NCBI RefSeq assembly: GCF_013141865.1
Contig: NZ_RCST01000001.1
Span: 62,001-126,000, forward strand
Length of the DNA stretch: 64,000 nt
Reading direction: 5' to 3'
Source of the DNA: Methylomonas sp. ZR1
GTDB lineage: Bacteria; Pseudomonadota; Gammaproteobacteria; Methylococcales; Methylomonadaceae
The translations under genes were made by a program, and so were the position numbers. Shown in pieces: positions 36,420 through 47,000 of the stretch. Positions within the stretch are counted from its first letter, which is position 1; every line of letters begins with the position of its first letter. The notes beneath the pieces are model-generated. The model was not told the origin of the DNA. It saw only the letters and a list, made by a program, of their open reading frames with translations, and made no database searches.

Positions 36420-38765
36420 TTAGTAGTCGAACTTGACGTTGACGGCGCCGTAGAAGGCAATGCCGTCGCCCGGCGAGAAGAACGGTTGGGCGGTGGCACC
36501 GAATGATTCGGAATACCAAACATATTCCCGGCGAACGTCGGTCAGGTTTTTAGCTTGAAATTGCAATTCCACTTCCTTGGTCACCTGGTAGCCTAAATCC
36601 AGGTTGAGTAGGGCGTATTCGCCGTATTGGCCGCGCTGATTGGCTTGATCGACAAAGTAGTCGCCTTGGCCGCTGGTCCATAGCGAAGAACGCAATTGCG
36701 GCAGGATTTGGTAGTCGATGCCGGCCGAGAACAAATAATTCGGGGTATTGACCACCTGATTGCCGGCGACGTATTCCATAGTGCCAGCCGAAACCGCCGG
36801 CGGATTGGTGACTTTAGCTTCCTGTAAAGAGTAGGCAGCCCAAACCCCGACTTTATCGGTGGGATACACCTTGACTTCAATGTCCACGCCTTGGCGCAGT
36901 GTGGGTCCTATTTGGCTCGACTCCACGCTGGCCAGGTCGCGGCTAATTTCGTTGCTGGCTTTTTGCGACCAGTAGGCGACCCGGCCCTCGGCCCAATCGA
37001 CCGGTTTCAGCTTGACACCCACTTCCCAACCGTCATTCAACGACGGGCCAATATTGGCTTGGTTGCGGCCGATGAAGGTGGCTTGGCCCAGGCCGACCTG
37101 GAAGGTGCGGCCCCAGTTGCCATAAAGGCTGTAGCCTTCGATCGGCGTAATCACCGCGCCTATTTTGGGTTGCGAAATCGTACCGTAGTCGTTAAGGGGG
37201 TAGGAGCCGAACGCTGAGCCGGGGCGATAGCTGAAGAAGCTGCCGTCGACGATATCGGCACGGTAACCTGGCGTCAGTTTCAACCATTTGAAAGGCTTGA
37301 TGATTGCCTGGATGTAGCCGCCGTAATTCAAGAAATCCCACTTTTCGTCGTTACGCAAACCGCTGCTACGGCGAACCCTGCTATCGGTTAGATAACGCAG
37401 ATATTTGTTTTCTTGTTGCTGGAAGTCGAAGCCGGTTTCCAGCGAAAAGTCGTCCAGCCAACTGATGACCGGATGGTAGGTCAGCGAGGTCATCGCGCCG
37501 TACTGAATTTCGTCGCGGTCGCGTTCTTGCTGTGCTGCGCCAGGGCCATAGGTGACATAACGCTGGTCGTCGAATAAAGTGCCGTAGACCTTGGACGACC
37601 AGAATAAGGTCGGGCTGAGGTTGACGTCCAAGTGGGTGCTGACCTGGCCAACCGTGCGTTTACCGCCGTCAGTGGCGTTTCGGGTGAAGGTTTGGGTTTG
37701 ATTGAGTAACTGTTCCTGGTATGTCATATAACCGGGTTCTTGGGCGCCGGCTTCGCTCCAGCGGGCGATCAAACCTATTTTGTATTTTTGGTTGTCAGGC
37801 GTATAGAACCATTTGCCGGAAAAGCTGTTTTTGTCGGTGTCGCTATGGTCGCGGTAGCCGTCGCTGGCGCGGTAGGAAATTTGATAGTTCTGCGAGAAAC
37901 CGTCTTTTTCATAGCCCAGACCGGATTGGATGTCGTGGGTATTGAAACTGCCAAAACTGGCTCTGGCCTTAGCGTAGTTGCCGCCGGTGGTGGTGTTCAT
38001 GCTGATGTTGCCGGCGAAGGAGTGCAGGCCGTAGCGGGCGTCGTTGGTACCCCGCACCACTTCGATGGACTCGATGTCGAGCGGAAACAGCGAGTCGATA
38101 AAATAGGTGTCGCCGCTGTTGGTGTTGCTAGGCACGCCGTCGATCAATAATTTGACCGCGTTAACCCGGCCTTCGCCATTGAAACCGCGAAACGACATTT
38201 TGCCGGTGGTGATGCCTTGGCCGAATTGGGTCACTTGAACGCCAGGCATGCGGTGGAACAAATCGTAGGCCGTTAATACGTTTTGGTCGGCGATTTTATC
38301 GGCGTACATGATGTCCACCGAAGTAGCAATGTCCTTGCTGGTTAATTTCATGCTCTCGGTTTGATCACTCACTGTGACCGCACCCAGCTCGAAAGTCGAA
38401 TCGTCCTTAACGGCTTGTGGTTTTGGCGCGGGGACTTTTTTAACCGCAATGACGCCTTCGCCTACTTGCTCGTACTGTAAGCCATTCTGACTTAACACTT
38501 TTTCTAGCGCCTGTTGTACGGTGTATTGGCCCTTCAGCGGCTGGGCTTGCAAGCCTTGCACCATCGAGTCGGCATAGATCAATTTGGTATTGGTGGACTT
38601 TGCCAAGTTCTCCAAGGTAGCTGCCAGCGGCTGTGCGGGAAGGTCTATGCTTGCGCTGGTGCTGCCTGCCGCGCTTGCGTCGATTGAAGCGGCTAGGGCC
38701 AACGCCAGCAGGGGCGCCTGTCGGCGCGGTTTTTTCGCGGGTGTGGTGTTAAGTTTGCAATCCAT
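36420..38765 (-). CDS. TonB-dependent receptor with N-terminal signalling (STN) domain
   Basis: A 781-residue outer-membrane transducer, FecA/FpvA-like. The signal peptide (about 1-33) precedes an STN secretin/TonB domain (about 40-110: LAATLENLAKSTNTKLIYAD and VQQALEKVLSQNGLQYEQVG) that contacts FecR in the periplasm. The TonB box is in the segment FELGAVTVSDQ, the plug follows (AYDLFHRMPGVQVTQFGQGI), then a 22-strand barrel ending in GAVNVKFDY. GGAG lies upstream of the ATG. Iron-siderophore uptake is likely but the ligand is unknown. Confidence 0.93.
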   Translation of the reverse strand: MDCKLNTTPAKKPRRQAPLLALALAASIDASAAGSTSASIDLPAQPLAATLENLAKSTNTKLIYADSMVQGLQAQPLKGQYTVQQALEKVLSQNGLQYEQVGEGVIAVKKVPAPKPQAVKDDSTFELGAVTVSDQTESMKLTSKDIATSVDIMYADKIADQNVLTAYDLFHRMPGVQVTQFGQGITTGKMSFRGFNGEGRVNAVKLLIDGVPSNTNSGDTYFIDSLFPLDIESIEVVRGTNDARYGLHSFAGNISMNTTTGGNYAKARASFGSFNTHDIQSGLGYEKDGFSQNYQISYRASDGYRDHSDTDKNSFSGKWFYTPDNQKYKIGLIARWSEAGAQEPGYMTYQEQLLNQTQTFTRNATDGGKRTVGQVSTHLDVNLSPTLFWSSKVYGTLFDDQRYVTYGPGAAQQERDRDEIQYGAMTSLTYHPVISWLDDFSLETGFDFQQQENKYLRYLTDSRVRRSSGLRNDEKWDFLNYGGYIQAIIKPFKWLKLTPGYRADIVDGSFFSYRPGSAFGSYPLNDYGTISQPKIGAVITPIEGYSLYGNWGRTFQVGLGQATFIGRNQANIGPSLNDGWEVGVKLKPVDWAEGRVAYWSQKASNEISRDLASVESSQIGPTLRQGVDIEVKVYPTDKVGVWAAYSLQEAKVTNPPAVSAGTMEYVAGNQVVNTPNYLFSAGIDYQILPQLRSSLWTSGQGDYFVDQANQRGQYGEYALLNLDLGYQVTKEVELQFQAKNLTDVRREYVWYSESFGATAQPFFSPGDGIAFYGAVNVKFDY

Positions 38766-38891
38766 GATCGTCTCCTGTTAGTCGTGGGTGGCAATATTTT
38801 TTGACTCGCCATACCCCATTAACGAAGCAGACGGGTCAAACTGGACAGGTTTGGGGAATATTTTTTTAACCCAAACACGAACACCTGTTTG

Positions 38892-39848
38892 TTAGCGGCT
38901 GTAAAGCACGACGGTTTGTTTTTGGCGCTGCACGCGGATAGGCAGGATTTTTTCCAGGGCCTGCAGAAACGGCTTGAGATCGGCGCTATTGAAACTGCCG
39001 CTCAGGGTTTGCTTGGCCAAGGCAGGATCGGCAAACGCAAAACGCACGGCGTGATAACGCTCCAATTCCGCGACGACTTCGGTCAGCGGCGTGTGGTCGA
39101 ACAACAGTTGGCCGTTGAGCCATGCCGCCACTTGCTTGGTATTGGTTTTTTCGGGCTTTTGCCAGTGGCCGCCCGCATCTATTTTGCGGCTGAAGCCGGC
39201 GGGTAAATTTTCGCCAAACCAGCTGCGGCCGGCATGTAGGGCAACTTCGCCTTCCAAGACCGATACTGCGGTGCCGTGATTATCATGCCGCACGTTAAAC
39301 ACGGTGCCGATGTCTTTAATTTGTAGATTGCCGGTATGAACGGTAAACGGGTGCCAGGCCTGATGGGCGACGTTGAACATGGCTTCGCCTTGCTGCAACT
39401 CGATCTCGCGGCGCCACCAGGACAGACGTACGCGCAGTTGTGTATCGGTATTCAATTGCAGTTGGGAACCGTCGGCCAGTTGCACGGTTTGCCGTTCGCC
39501 TATGCCTGTTTGGTAAACTCTGCTAGGTGCCTTGAGGTCCAGCCATGCGCCGGTCAACACGGTGGCAAGCAGCAGGCTAACGGTTAACATTTTGCCGTTT
39601 CGCCAGACGCGGGGCCTTGCGGAGCGCGCGGTATTCAAGCCGGCGACCTCAGTGGTTTTTAGCTCGTCCAGGTTGCCCCAAAGGCTGGCGATGTCGTCGT
39701 AAGCGGTCTGATGCGCTGGATTTTGCAGAAGCCATTGCGCGAATGCTTGACGCCGCTGCTCATCACAGGATTCAGACTGTAACTCCACGAACCACGTCGC
39801 AGCTTGCTGAAGAATTTTTGGCGGTTGCGAAAGCTTGGGCGGCGTCAT
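38892..39848 (-). CDS. FecR-family transmembrane anti-sigma sensor
   Basis: A 318-residue FecR homologue. The N-terminal cytosolic part binds the sigma factor (FVELQSESCDEQRRQAFAQWL; the DUF4880-type start), a membrane helix lies at about 85-105 (MLTVSLLLATVLTGAWLDL), and the periplasmic FecR domain (about 120-230) is followed by an STN-like C-terminal segment (about 250-318: PLTEVVAELERYHAVRFAFA). In the known FecIRA circuit, ligand-loaded receptor signals through FecR to release or activate the sigma factor. It starts 12 bases after the sigma gene stops. Confidence 0.9.
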   Translation of the reverse strand: MTPPKLSQPPKILQQAATWFVELQSESCDEQRRQAFAQWLLQNPAHQTAYDDIASLWGNLDELKTTEVAGLNTARSARPRVWRNGKMLTVSLLLATVLTGAWLDLKAPSRVYQTGIGERQTVQLADGSQLQLNTDTQLRVRLSWWRREIELQQGEAMFNVAHQAWHPFTVHTGNLQIKDIGTVFNVRHDNHGTAVSVLEGEVALHAGRSWFGENLPAGFSRKIDAGGHWQKPEKTNTKQVAAWLNGQLLFDHTPLTEVVAELERYHAVRFAFADPALAKQTLSGSFNSADLKPFLQALEKILPIRVQRQKQTVVLYSR

Positions 39849-39860
39849 CGATTGGCCGGT

Positions 39861-40376
39861 TTAGTGCTGCGTGCCGATTAGCATGTGATGGCAGTGCAAC
39901 ATGGCCTTGACCAATTGGCGTTGCACGGTTTTCTCGGAAATACCCAGTTTTCCGGCGATTTGGGCATAAGTGAGTTCGTCGATCTTGCGCAGCAGCAAAA
40001 TATGCCGGCATTGCCGCGGCAGGCTGGCGATAGCCTGCAACAGGCGTTCGCATTGTTGGCTAAGAATCGCAAAGTCTTCCGGTTGCATAAGCGGGCAAGT
40101 CAGCTCGTCGTCCAATTCTTGGGTTTTTGCGCCGCTGCGCTGATGGTGGCGAATAAAGTCTATCGACAGGCGTTCGGCGGTACGAAACAGATAACCGGGC
40201 AGATTGTCGGTGTGTGTCAGACTGTCCTTGCCCAGCAAACGCAAATAAGTTTCCTGACTCAGATCTTGTGCGGCATCGGGGCACTTTACCTTGCGCAGCA
40301 AAAAATCGACGATGGCTTCTTTATGAGTCAGAAATAATTCGGCTATCTGATCGTGCTTAATGGCGATGACGGACAA
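39861..40376 (-). CDS. FecI-type ECF sigma factor
   Basis: A 171-residue extracytoplasmic-function sigma factor. Region 2 is AAQDLSQETYLRLL...LPGYLFRTAERLSIDFIRHH; region 4 is ASLPRQCRHILLLRKIDELTYAQIAGKLGISEKTVQRQLVKA. The open frame continues 69 codons upstream, but that part has no sigma features. A TTG at 40376 with GGAG eight bases before it gives the normal FecI length and was chosen. It should transcribe the downstream receptor gene in response to FecR. Confidence 0.85.
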   Translation of the reverse strand: MSVIAIKHDQIAELFLTHKEAIVDFLLRKVKCPDAAQDLSQETYLRLLGKDSLTHTDNLPGYLFRTAERLSIDFIRHHQRSGAKTQELDDELTCPLMQPEDFAILSQQCERLLQAIASLPRQCRHILLLRKIDELTYAQIAGKLGISEKTVQRQLVKAMLHCHHMLIGTQH

Positions 40377-40721
40377 GCGACTAGCTCCGGATTTTTGTGA
40401 ACGAAAGACGGAAACTGCCGCAAGCTGTGTGCCAATAAACGCATAAAGCCGTCCAATTCCAATAGTGCTCGGCTGTAAGGTTGTTGAGGGGAGGTGTAGG
40501 GGGATGCTTACGTTTAAAACTATGTCATTTAACGCAATTACCTGTGGCATATGACCTGATTTTTCTGTGCAAATCAACTGCAATGGAAGTCATTCTTCGG
40601 CAGGAATCGAGGAAAAGTTGTCCTTTAAACACAATCCAAGAATTGACAATCAATCGATTGATTGATATTGTTTAAATCAATCGATTGATTTTTTTCTAAC
40701 AAGCACTTCCGCAGAGGCAGC
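40377..40721. promoter_or_regulatory. Divergent regulatory region between fecI-like and tetR-like genes
   Basis: About 345 bp without a supported gene. The right part holds two perfect palindromes described separately. I looked for a Fur-type box on the sigma-factor side and did not find a convincing one. The middle (about 40480-40640) has no structure I can interpret. Confidence 0.6.
40647..40691. promoter_or_regulatory. Paired palindromic operator of the TetR-family regulator
   Basis: The 16-bp perfect palindrome AATCAATCGATTGATT occurs twice, at 40648-40663 and 40675-40690, with centres 27 bp apart. The flanks extend the symmetry by one base pair on each side. The second copy ends 31 bases before the regulator's ATG. 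Two identical palindromes directly before a TetR-type gene that leads an efflux operon are most simply its autoregulatory operators. Confidence 0.85.
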
Positions 40722-41390
40722 ATGGTCGCACCTGAAAACTCCGAAACCGAAACTCACGACGCCCGCAGTCGGCTGGTCATGGCAGCGTTGCGGCTGTTTG
40801 CCGAAAAAGGCTACAAGGCCGCTTCCACGCGGGAAATCTGCGACGCGGCTGGCGCCAATATTTCGGCCATTCGCTACTATTTCGGCGATAAGGCCGGTCT
40901 ATATCGCGCCGCATTCTTCGAACCGATGGGCGACGCACGTTGCGGTTCCGATGTCGCGGCCTATGCCGACTTACCGTTGCCCGAAGTGTTGACCCGGTTT
41001 TTCAGCGAATTCCTGGAGCCGCTGAAAGAAGGTGAGGACTTTGGGCTTGTGATGAAGCTGCACTTCCGGGAGATGATCGAGCCGACCGGTGCCTGGCAGC
41101 AGGAAATCGATGCGGAAATCAAACCGCAGCATGAATCTTTGGTATTGCTGCTCAAGGAACATTTGGGATTGAGTCGCATTGATGACGACTTACATCGGCT
41201 GGTTTTCGCGATGATAGGCATGGCGGTGCATTTTTATGTGGGACAAGACGTCATCTCGATGATTTCCCCGCAAATTTTAAATTCTCCACAAAACATCGAC
41301 GTGCTGGCCGAACGCTTGGCCGGTTACGCACTGGCCATGATCGAAGGTGAAGCCGCGCGGCGTGCTCGGGATGGCGACCATGAACAATAA
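40722..41390 (+). CDS. TetR/AcrR-family regulator (CecR/YbiH-like)
   Basis: A 222-residue repressor. The N-terminal helix-turn-helix is RLVMAALRLFAEKGYKAAST followed by REICDAAGANISAIRYYFGDKAGLY (about 16-62). The C-terminal ligand-binding domain resembles the DUF1956 domain of CecR (YbiH): LHFREMIEPTGAWQQEI and IGMAVHFYVGQDVI. AGAGG precedes the ATG. It heads the adaptor-pump operon with overlapping downstream start, so it probably represses itself and the efflux genes until an inducer binds. Confidence 0.92.
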   Translation: MVAPENSETETHDARSRLVMAALRLFAEKGYKAASTREICDAAGANISAIRYYFGDKAGLYRAAFFEPMGDARCGSDVAAYADLPLPEVLTRFFSEFLEPLKEGEDFGLVMKLHFREMIEPTGAWQQEIDAEIKPQHESLVLLLKEHLGLSRIDDDLHRLVFAMIGMAVHFYVGQDVISMISPQILNSPQNIDVLAERLAGYALAMIEGEAARRARDGDHEQ

Positions 41391-42942
41391 TATCTCGCGG
41401 CCGCTGGGCTTGAGTCTGATCCCCTTGCTGCTTTCGGCCTGCGGGTCCGGCGGTTTATTGACGACCGTCGGCCCTGATTATCAAACAGAACCATTGCCGG
41501 CGCCTGCGAGCTGGCAAGCGCCGCAAGCGGACGCGGCCAAGCGCCAACAGGCGCATCAAGGCGACCCCGCCGAGCTGATGCGCTGGTGGGAGCGCTTTCA
41601 AGACCCGGCCCTGACTCGCCTGTTAAGCGCCGCCGAACAGGTGAGCGCCTCGGTCGCCGACGCCAGAGCGCGCATCGAAGAAGCTAGGGCAAATCTTGTG
41701 GGCGCCGATGCGGCCATCTTACCGAAACTGGATTCAGAGTTCGGCTCCAAACGCTCCTCGTCTTCGTTTGGCGGCACGCCGTTCATCTGGAACCAATTCT
41801 CGGCCGGACTGCAATCCAGCTGGGAAATAGACTTGTTTGGCGGTTTGGCCCGGCAGCAGGAAGTGGCCCAAAGCCAACTGGAATCGCGCAACGCCTCCTG
41901 GCACGACGCCAGGGTCGCGGTGGCGGTGGAAGTCGCCGATGCCTACCTGGCTTATCGCTATTGCGAAGCGCAAGTGCAGCTATTGCGTACCGACAGCGAT
42001 TCGCGCCTTGAATCGGCGCGGGTAGCGGCGGTTGCCGGCCAGAGCGGGTTCCGCTCGCCGGGCGATGTAGCCTTGGCTACCGCCAGTGCCGCCGAAGGCA
42101 ACAGAACCTTGCTGCAACAACAAGCCCAGTGCGAACGTTCGATCAAAAGTCTGGTGGCGATGACCGGCCTCGCGGAAGCCGACTTGCGGTCGTTACTGAA
42201 CGGCTCGGCCGATCAGACGGCGAAACTGCCCACTCCGCCAGCGTTCGAAATCGCGTCCTTACCGGCCAAGGTGTTATTGCAACGGCCGGACGTGGCGGCC
42301 GCCGAACGCGACCTCGCCGAGGCCAGCGCCAATATCGGCGTGCAACGGGCCAAGCAATTTCCGAAATTGAGCCTGTCCGGCAACATCACCCCGACCCTGC
42401 AAAACATCAACGGCGCGGCGTTGATGCTGGCGCAGACTTGGGCGATAGGGCCGACGCTGAGCTTGCCACTGTTCGACGCCGGCAAGCGCGCGGCCGACGT
42501 GGAAGTCGCCAAGGTGCAATACCAAGCAGCGGAAAGCCGTTTCCGCGCCAAGGTGCGCACGGCGGTCAAGGAAGTCGAAGACGCCCTGGTGCGTCTGGAC
42601 AGCAGCCGCCAACGCTTGCCGCAAGGCCGCGAGGCGGTCAGCGGTTACCGGGCAAACTTTCAGGCGCTGCAAACGCTCTACCAAAGCGGACTGGGTAATT
42701 TGCTGGATGTGGAAACTGCCCGCCGCAACGTGCTGGCCTCTGAACTGGCGCTAGAAGAACTGGAGCAGGAACAGGTTGGCGCCTGGATCGCGCTGTATCG
42801 CGCGGCGGGCGGCGGATGGATGGATGCCGGCGAGTCGCCGAATCCGGAAGCGGCGGCGGCAGATCCATCCATACCTAGTGACACTGGCAACACGCATTTA
42901 TATCCGAATCAAAACGACATGCTCAACGGAGGAAACTCATGA
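41371..42942 (+). CDS. Outer-membrane efflux lipoprotein, NodT family (RND system)
   Basis: A 523-residue outer-membrane channel. A short signal peptide ends in the lipobox LLLSAC (Cys at about residue 24). The two OEP repeats follow, with the hallmark LLQRPDVAAAERDLAEASAN. The C terminus has an unusual extra ~35-residue Pro/Ala/Ser/Asn-rich tail. The ATG at 41371 was preferred to the GTG at 41347; an ATG three codons later is also possible. The start overlaps the regulator's end by 20 bases, and the stop overlaps the adaptor start by four. Confidence 0.88.
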   Translation: MATMNNNISRPLGLSLIPLLLSACGSGGLLTTVGPDYQTEPLPAPASWQAPQADAAKRQQAHQGDPAELMRWWERFQDPALTRLLSAAEQVSASVADARARIEEARANLVGADAAILPKLDSEFGSKRSSSSFGGTPFIWNQFSAGLQSSWEIDLFGGLARQQEVAQSQLESRNASWHDARVAVAVEVADAYLAYRYCEAQVQLLRTDSDSRLESARVAAVAGQSGFRSPGDVALATASAAEGNRTLLQQQAQCERSIKSLVAMTGLAEADLRSLLNGSADQTAKLPTPPAFEIASLPAKVLLQRPDVAAAERDLAEASANIGVQRAKQFPKLSLSGNITPTLQNINGAALMLAQTWAIGPTLSLPLFDAGKRAADVEVAKVQYQAAESRFRAKVRTAVKEVEDALVRLDSSRQRLPQGREAVSGYRANFQALQTLYQSGLGNLLDVETARRNVLASELALEELEQEQVGAWIALYRAAGGGWMDAGESPNPEAAAADPSIPSDTGNTHLYPNQNDMLNGGNS

Positions 42943-44051
42943 CCAAGGGAAAAATAGGCGTGCTATTCGCCACCTTACTGCTATTAATCGGCATTGGCGT
43001 AGCGATCGGCCGCGTCAGCCAGCCCGCGCCATCTACCGAAGCACCGGCTGCCAATCCGGCGCTCAGCGTGTCCGCGATCCGTCCGCAGACGCATGATATT
43101 CCGCTCATCCTCACGGCTAACGGTTCGATTGCGGCTTGGCAGGAAGCCGTGATCGGCGCCGAAATCGGCGATCTGCGCCTGAGCGCGGTTAACGTGCAAA
43201 TCGGCGAAGCCGTTAAAAAAGGCCAAGTGTTGGCCACCTTTTCGGACGAAAGCGTATTGGCCGATGTCGCGCAAGCCCGCGGCATAGTGGCCGAAGCCGA
43301 AGCCAATCTGGCCGAAGCGCGGCTTAACGCCGAGCGGGCGCGCAAGGTCTCGGTATCCGGCGCTTTGAGCGCGCAACAAGTGGATCAGTATCTGACCGGC
43401 GCCAAAACCGCGGAGGCCAAACTGCAATCCGCCAAGGCGCAGTTGGAAGCGCAATTGTTACGCCTGAAATACACCAAAGTATTGGCCAGCGACGACGGCG
43501 TGATTTCCGCGCGTAGCGCCACCTTGGGCGCGGTCGCCACGAAAGGTCAGGAATTGTTTCGCTTGATTCGGCAAAACCGCCTGGAATGGCGCGGCGAGCT
43601 TACCGCCGCCGAAATGACGCAGTTGAAACCGGGCAATAAGGTGAGGGTAGAGGTCCCGAATGTCGGCAGCCTAGAAGGAACTGTACGTTTCCTGGCGCCT
43701 ACCCTGGATGTGCAAAACCGCAATGGCCTGGTTTATGTTGACTTACCTCATGCCGCGCAGACCGGTTTGCGTGCCGGTATGTTCGCCCGTGGCGAATTTG
43801 AATTGGGCAGTTCCACGGCGCTAACGGTGCCGCAAGAGGCGCTGTCGCTGCGGGATGGCTTTAGTTATGTGTTTTTGTTGACCGAGCAAACCGAAGACCG
43901 GGCGCGCGTCAAGCAGGTCAAAGTGCAGTTGGGCCGCAGAAATGGCGACCAGGTGGAAATTTTAGCCGGCGTGGCCGCCGACGACCGGTTGGTGGCCGGC
44001 GGCGCCTCGTTTTTGGCCGACGGCGATAGCGTGCGGGTGGTGACACAATGA
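42939..44051 (+). CDS. RND efflux periplasmic adaptor (HlyD/MexA family)
   Basis: A 370-residue membrane-fusion protein. An N-terminal membrane anchor (about 6-26, VLFATLLLLIGIGVAIG) is followed by lipoyl halves (ANGSIAAWQEAVIGAEIGDL; YTKVLASDDGVISARSATLG) around a helical hairpin (about 105-165), then beta-barrel and membrane-proximal domains. ATGA overlaps couple it to the genes on either side. It links the NodT channel to the RND pump. Confidence 0.92.
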   Translation: MTKGKIGVLFATLLLLIGIGVAIGRVSQPAPSTEAPAANPALSVSAIRPQTHDIPLILTANGSIAAWQEAVIGAEIGDLRLSAVNVQIGEAVKKGQVLATFSDESVLADVAQARGIVAEAEANLAEARLNAERARKVSVSGALSAQQVDQYLTGAKTAEAKLQSAKAQLEAQLLRLKYTKVLASDDGVISARSATLGAVATKGQELFRLIRQNRLEWRGELTAAEMTQLKPGNKVRVEVPNVGSLEGTVRFLAPTLDVQNRNGLVYVDLPHAAQTGLRAGMFARGEFELGSSTALTVPQEALSLRDGFSYVFLLTEQTEDRARVKQVKVQLGRRNGDQVEILAGVAADDRLVAGGASFLADGDSVRVVTQ

Positions 44052-47000
44052 ACGTCTCAGCCTGGTGTATCCGTAACCCCATTCCGGCGATGATGTTGTT
44101 CGTGCTGCTCAGTTTCGCCGGTTTGCTCAGCTTTAAAGCAATGAAAATCCAGAACTTCCCCGATCTGGATCTGCCCACCATCACTGTCTCGACCTCGCTG
44201 CCCGGCGCTTCGCCGTCGCAACTGGAAACCGAGGTGGCGCGGAAAATCGAAAACGCCATCGCCACCTTGCAGGGTTTGAAACACATCACCTCCAAGGTCC
44301 AGGACGGCAGCGCCACGATTACCGCCGAATTTCGTCTGGAAAAACCGGTGCAGGAAGCCTTGGACGATGTACGCTCAGCGGTGTCCAAAGTCCGCGCCGA
44401 TTTGCCGGGCGACCTGCGCGATCCGGTCGTCACCAAACTGGATTTGGCCGGTTCGCCGATTTTGGCCTTAACCGTCAGCTCCGCGCAGCGCGATGAAGAA
44501 GCGCTGTCCTGGTTTGTGGAAGACACGGTAGCCAAACGCCTATTGGCGGTACGCGGCGTTGGTGCGGTCAATCGGGTGGGCGGCGTCAGCCGGGAAGTAA
44601 CGATTGCGCTGGACCCGGTCAAGCTACAAGCCTTGGGCGCCACGGCGTCGGACATTTCCCGGCAATTGCGGCAAATCCAGCGCGAGAGCGCCGGCGGCCG
44701 GATCGATTTGGGTAGCGGCGAGCAACCGGTGCGCACCTTGGCCAACGTGGCCTCGGTCGAGGAAATACGGCCCTTGCAACTATCCTTGGCCGATGGCCGC
44801 CACATTAGGCTCGATCAAGTCGCCAAGGTGGACGATTCGGTAGCGGAACCGCGCGCGCTGGCGCTGCTGAACGGCAAACCGGTGGTGGGCTTTGAAGTGA
44901 CCCGTAGCCGGGGTGCCAGCGAAGTCGAAGTCGGCGCCGGCGTACAAAAAGCCTTGGCCGAATTGCGTGTCGCCAATCCGGATATCGAATTCACCGAAGC
45001 GTTTAACTTTGTCACGCCGGTCGAGGAAGAATTTCAAGGCTCAATGACCATGCTTTACGAAGGTGCCTTGCTGGCGGTTTTGGTGGTCTGGCTGTTCTTG
45101 CGCGATTGGCGGGCCACTTTTATTTCGGCTGTCGCATTACCGCTGTCGGTGATTCCGGCCTTCCTGGGCATGGATTATTTGGGCTTTTCGCTAAACGTGA
45201 TCACCTTGTTGGCCTTATCGTTAGTAATCGGCATCCTGGTGGACGATGCCATCGTCGAAGTAGAAAACATCGTCCGCCACCTGCGGATGGGCAAAACGCC
45301 TTACCAAGCCGCGATGCAGGCTGCCGATGAAATCGGCTTGGCCGTGGTGGCAACCACGTTTGCCCTGGTCGCGGTATTTCTGCCGACCGCCTTCATGAGC
45401 GGTGTGGCTGGGCGGTTTTTCAAGCAATTCGGCTGGACGGCGGCGCTGGCGATAATGGCGTCCTTGGTGGTCGCCAGGATGCTGACGCCGATGATGGCGG
45501 CGTATATGCTGAAAGACCTCGACCATTCTGAGCCCAAGGAAGGTGCGGTGATGCGCACTTATATGAAGTTGGCGGGCTGGTGTCTGCATCATCGGCTGGC
45601 TACGATGGGCGGCGCGGCGGCGTTTTTTATCGGCTCGCTGTTTTTGATTCCGTTATTGCCGACCGGCTTTATCCCGGCGGACGATAATCCGCAAACCCAG
45701 GTATTCGTAGAGTTGCCGCCCGGTTCGAGTCTGGCGCAAACGCGCGCTTCCGCCGAAGCGGCCAGGCAATTGATTGCCGGTATCGACTATGTAAAAACGA
45801 TTTACACCACCATCGGCAGCGGTTCGGCGGGTAGCGATCCGATGGCCGGCAACCAGGGCGCCGGCGAGGTCCGCAAGGCCACGTTGACGATTACCTTGGC
45901 CAATCGCCAGGATCGGCCGGTGCGTAAACAGGCCATTGAACAAAATATCCGCCTGGCCCTGCAAAAACTCCCCGGCGTGCGCACCAAGGTGGGATTGGGC
46001 GCTTCCGGCGAAAAATACGTGTTGGTATTGAGCGGCGACGATCCACAGGCTTTGAGCGCCGCCGCCCGCAATCTGGAACGCGACCTCAGAACCATTCCCG
46101 GCCTGGGCAGCATCGCCTCCAGCGCCGCGCTGGTGCGGCCGGAAATAGCGGTAAGGCCGGACTTCGCCCGCGCCGCCGATCTGGGCGTGACCACCACGGC
46201 ACTAGCGGAAACCCTGCGCATTGCCACTTTGGGCGATTACGATTGGTCTTTATCCAAGCTCAATCTGGCGCAACGCCAAGTGCCGATGGTCGTCAAACTC
46301 GCCGATGAAGGCCGGCAAGATTTGAGCGTATTGGAACGCTTGGCCGTGCCGTCCGCCAAGCCCGGCATCGGCGCTGTGATGGTCGGCCAGGTGGCGAAAC
46401 TGGAACTGTCCAGCGGACCGGCCGTGATTGATCGATACGACCGCTCGCGGAATATCAATTTCGAAATCGAATTATCCGGCCAGCCGCTGGGTGACGTTGC
46501 CGCTGCGGTGGAAAATCTGGATAGCATCAAAAACCTGCCGGCCGGCGTCAAACGCATCAACATTGGCGATGCGGAAATGATGGGGGAGCTGTTCGCCAGC
46601 TTTGGTTTGGCCATGCTGACCGGCGTGTTGTGCATCTTCATCGTGTTGGTGTTGTTGTTTAAAGACTTCCTGCAACCCATCACCATTTTGGCGGCATTGC
46701 CGCTGTCGTTTGGCGGTGGTTTCGTCGCACTGCTGTTGACCGGCAAGGCGTTTTCGATGCCGTCGTTGATCGGCTTGGTGATGTTGATGGGGATAGCCAC
46801 CAAAAACTCGATATTGTTGGTTGATTACGCCATCATTGCTCGGCGCGAGCAGGGCTTGAGCCGGATGGATGCGTTATTGGATGCGTGCCACAAACGGGCC
46901 AGGCCGATTGTCATGACCACGATTGCGATGGGTGCCGGTATGTTGCCGATTGCGATAGGCATGGGCAACGCCGATTCCTCATTCCGCAGCCCGATGGCCG

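Noticed and set aside
38766..38891. Terminator or FecI-specific promoter between fecR-like and receptor genes
   Set aside because: A CAAACA/TGTTTG hairpin is followed by an A-run on the coding strand, and no clear ECF promoter could be identified by eye.
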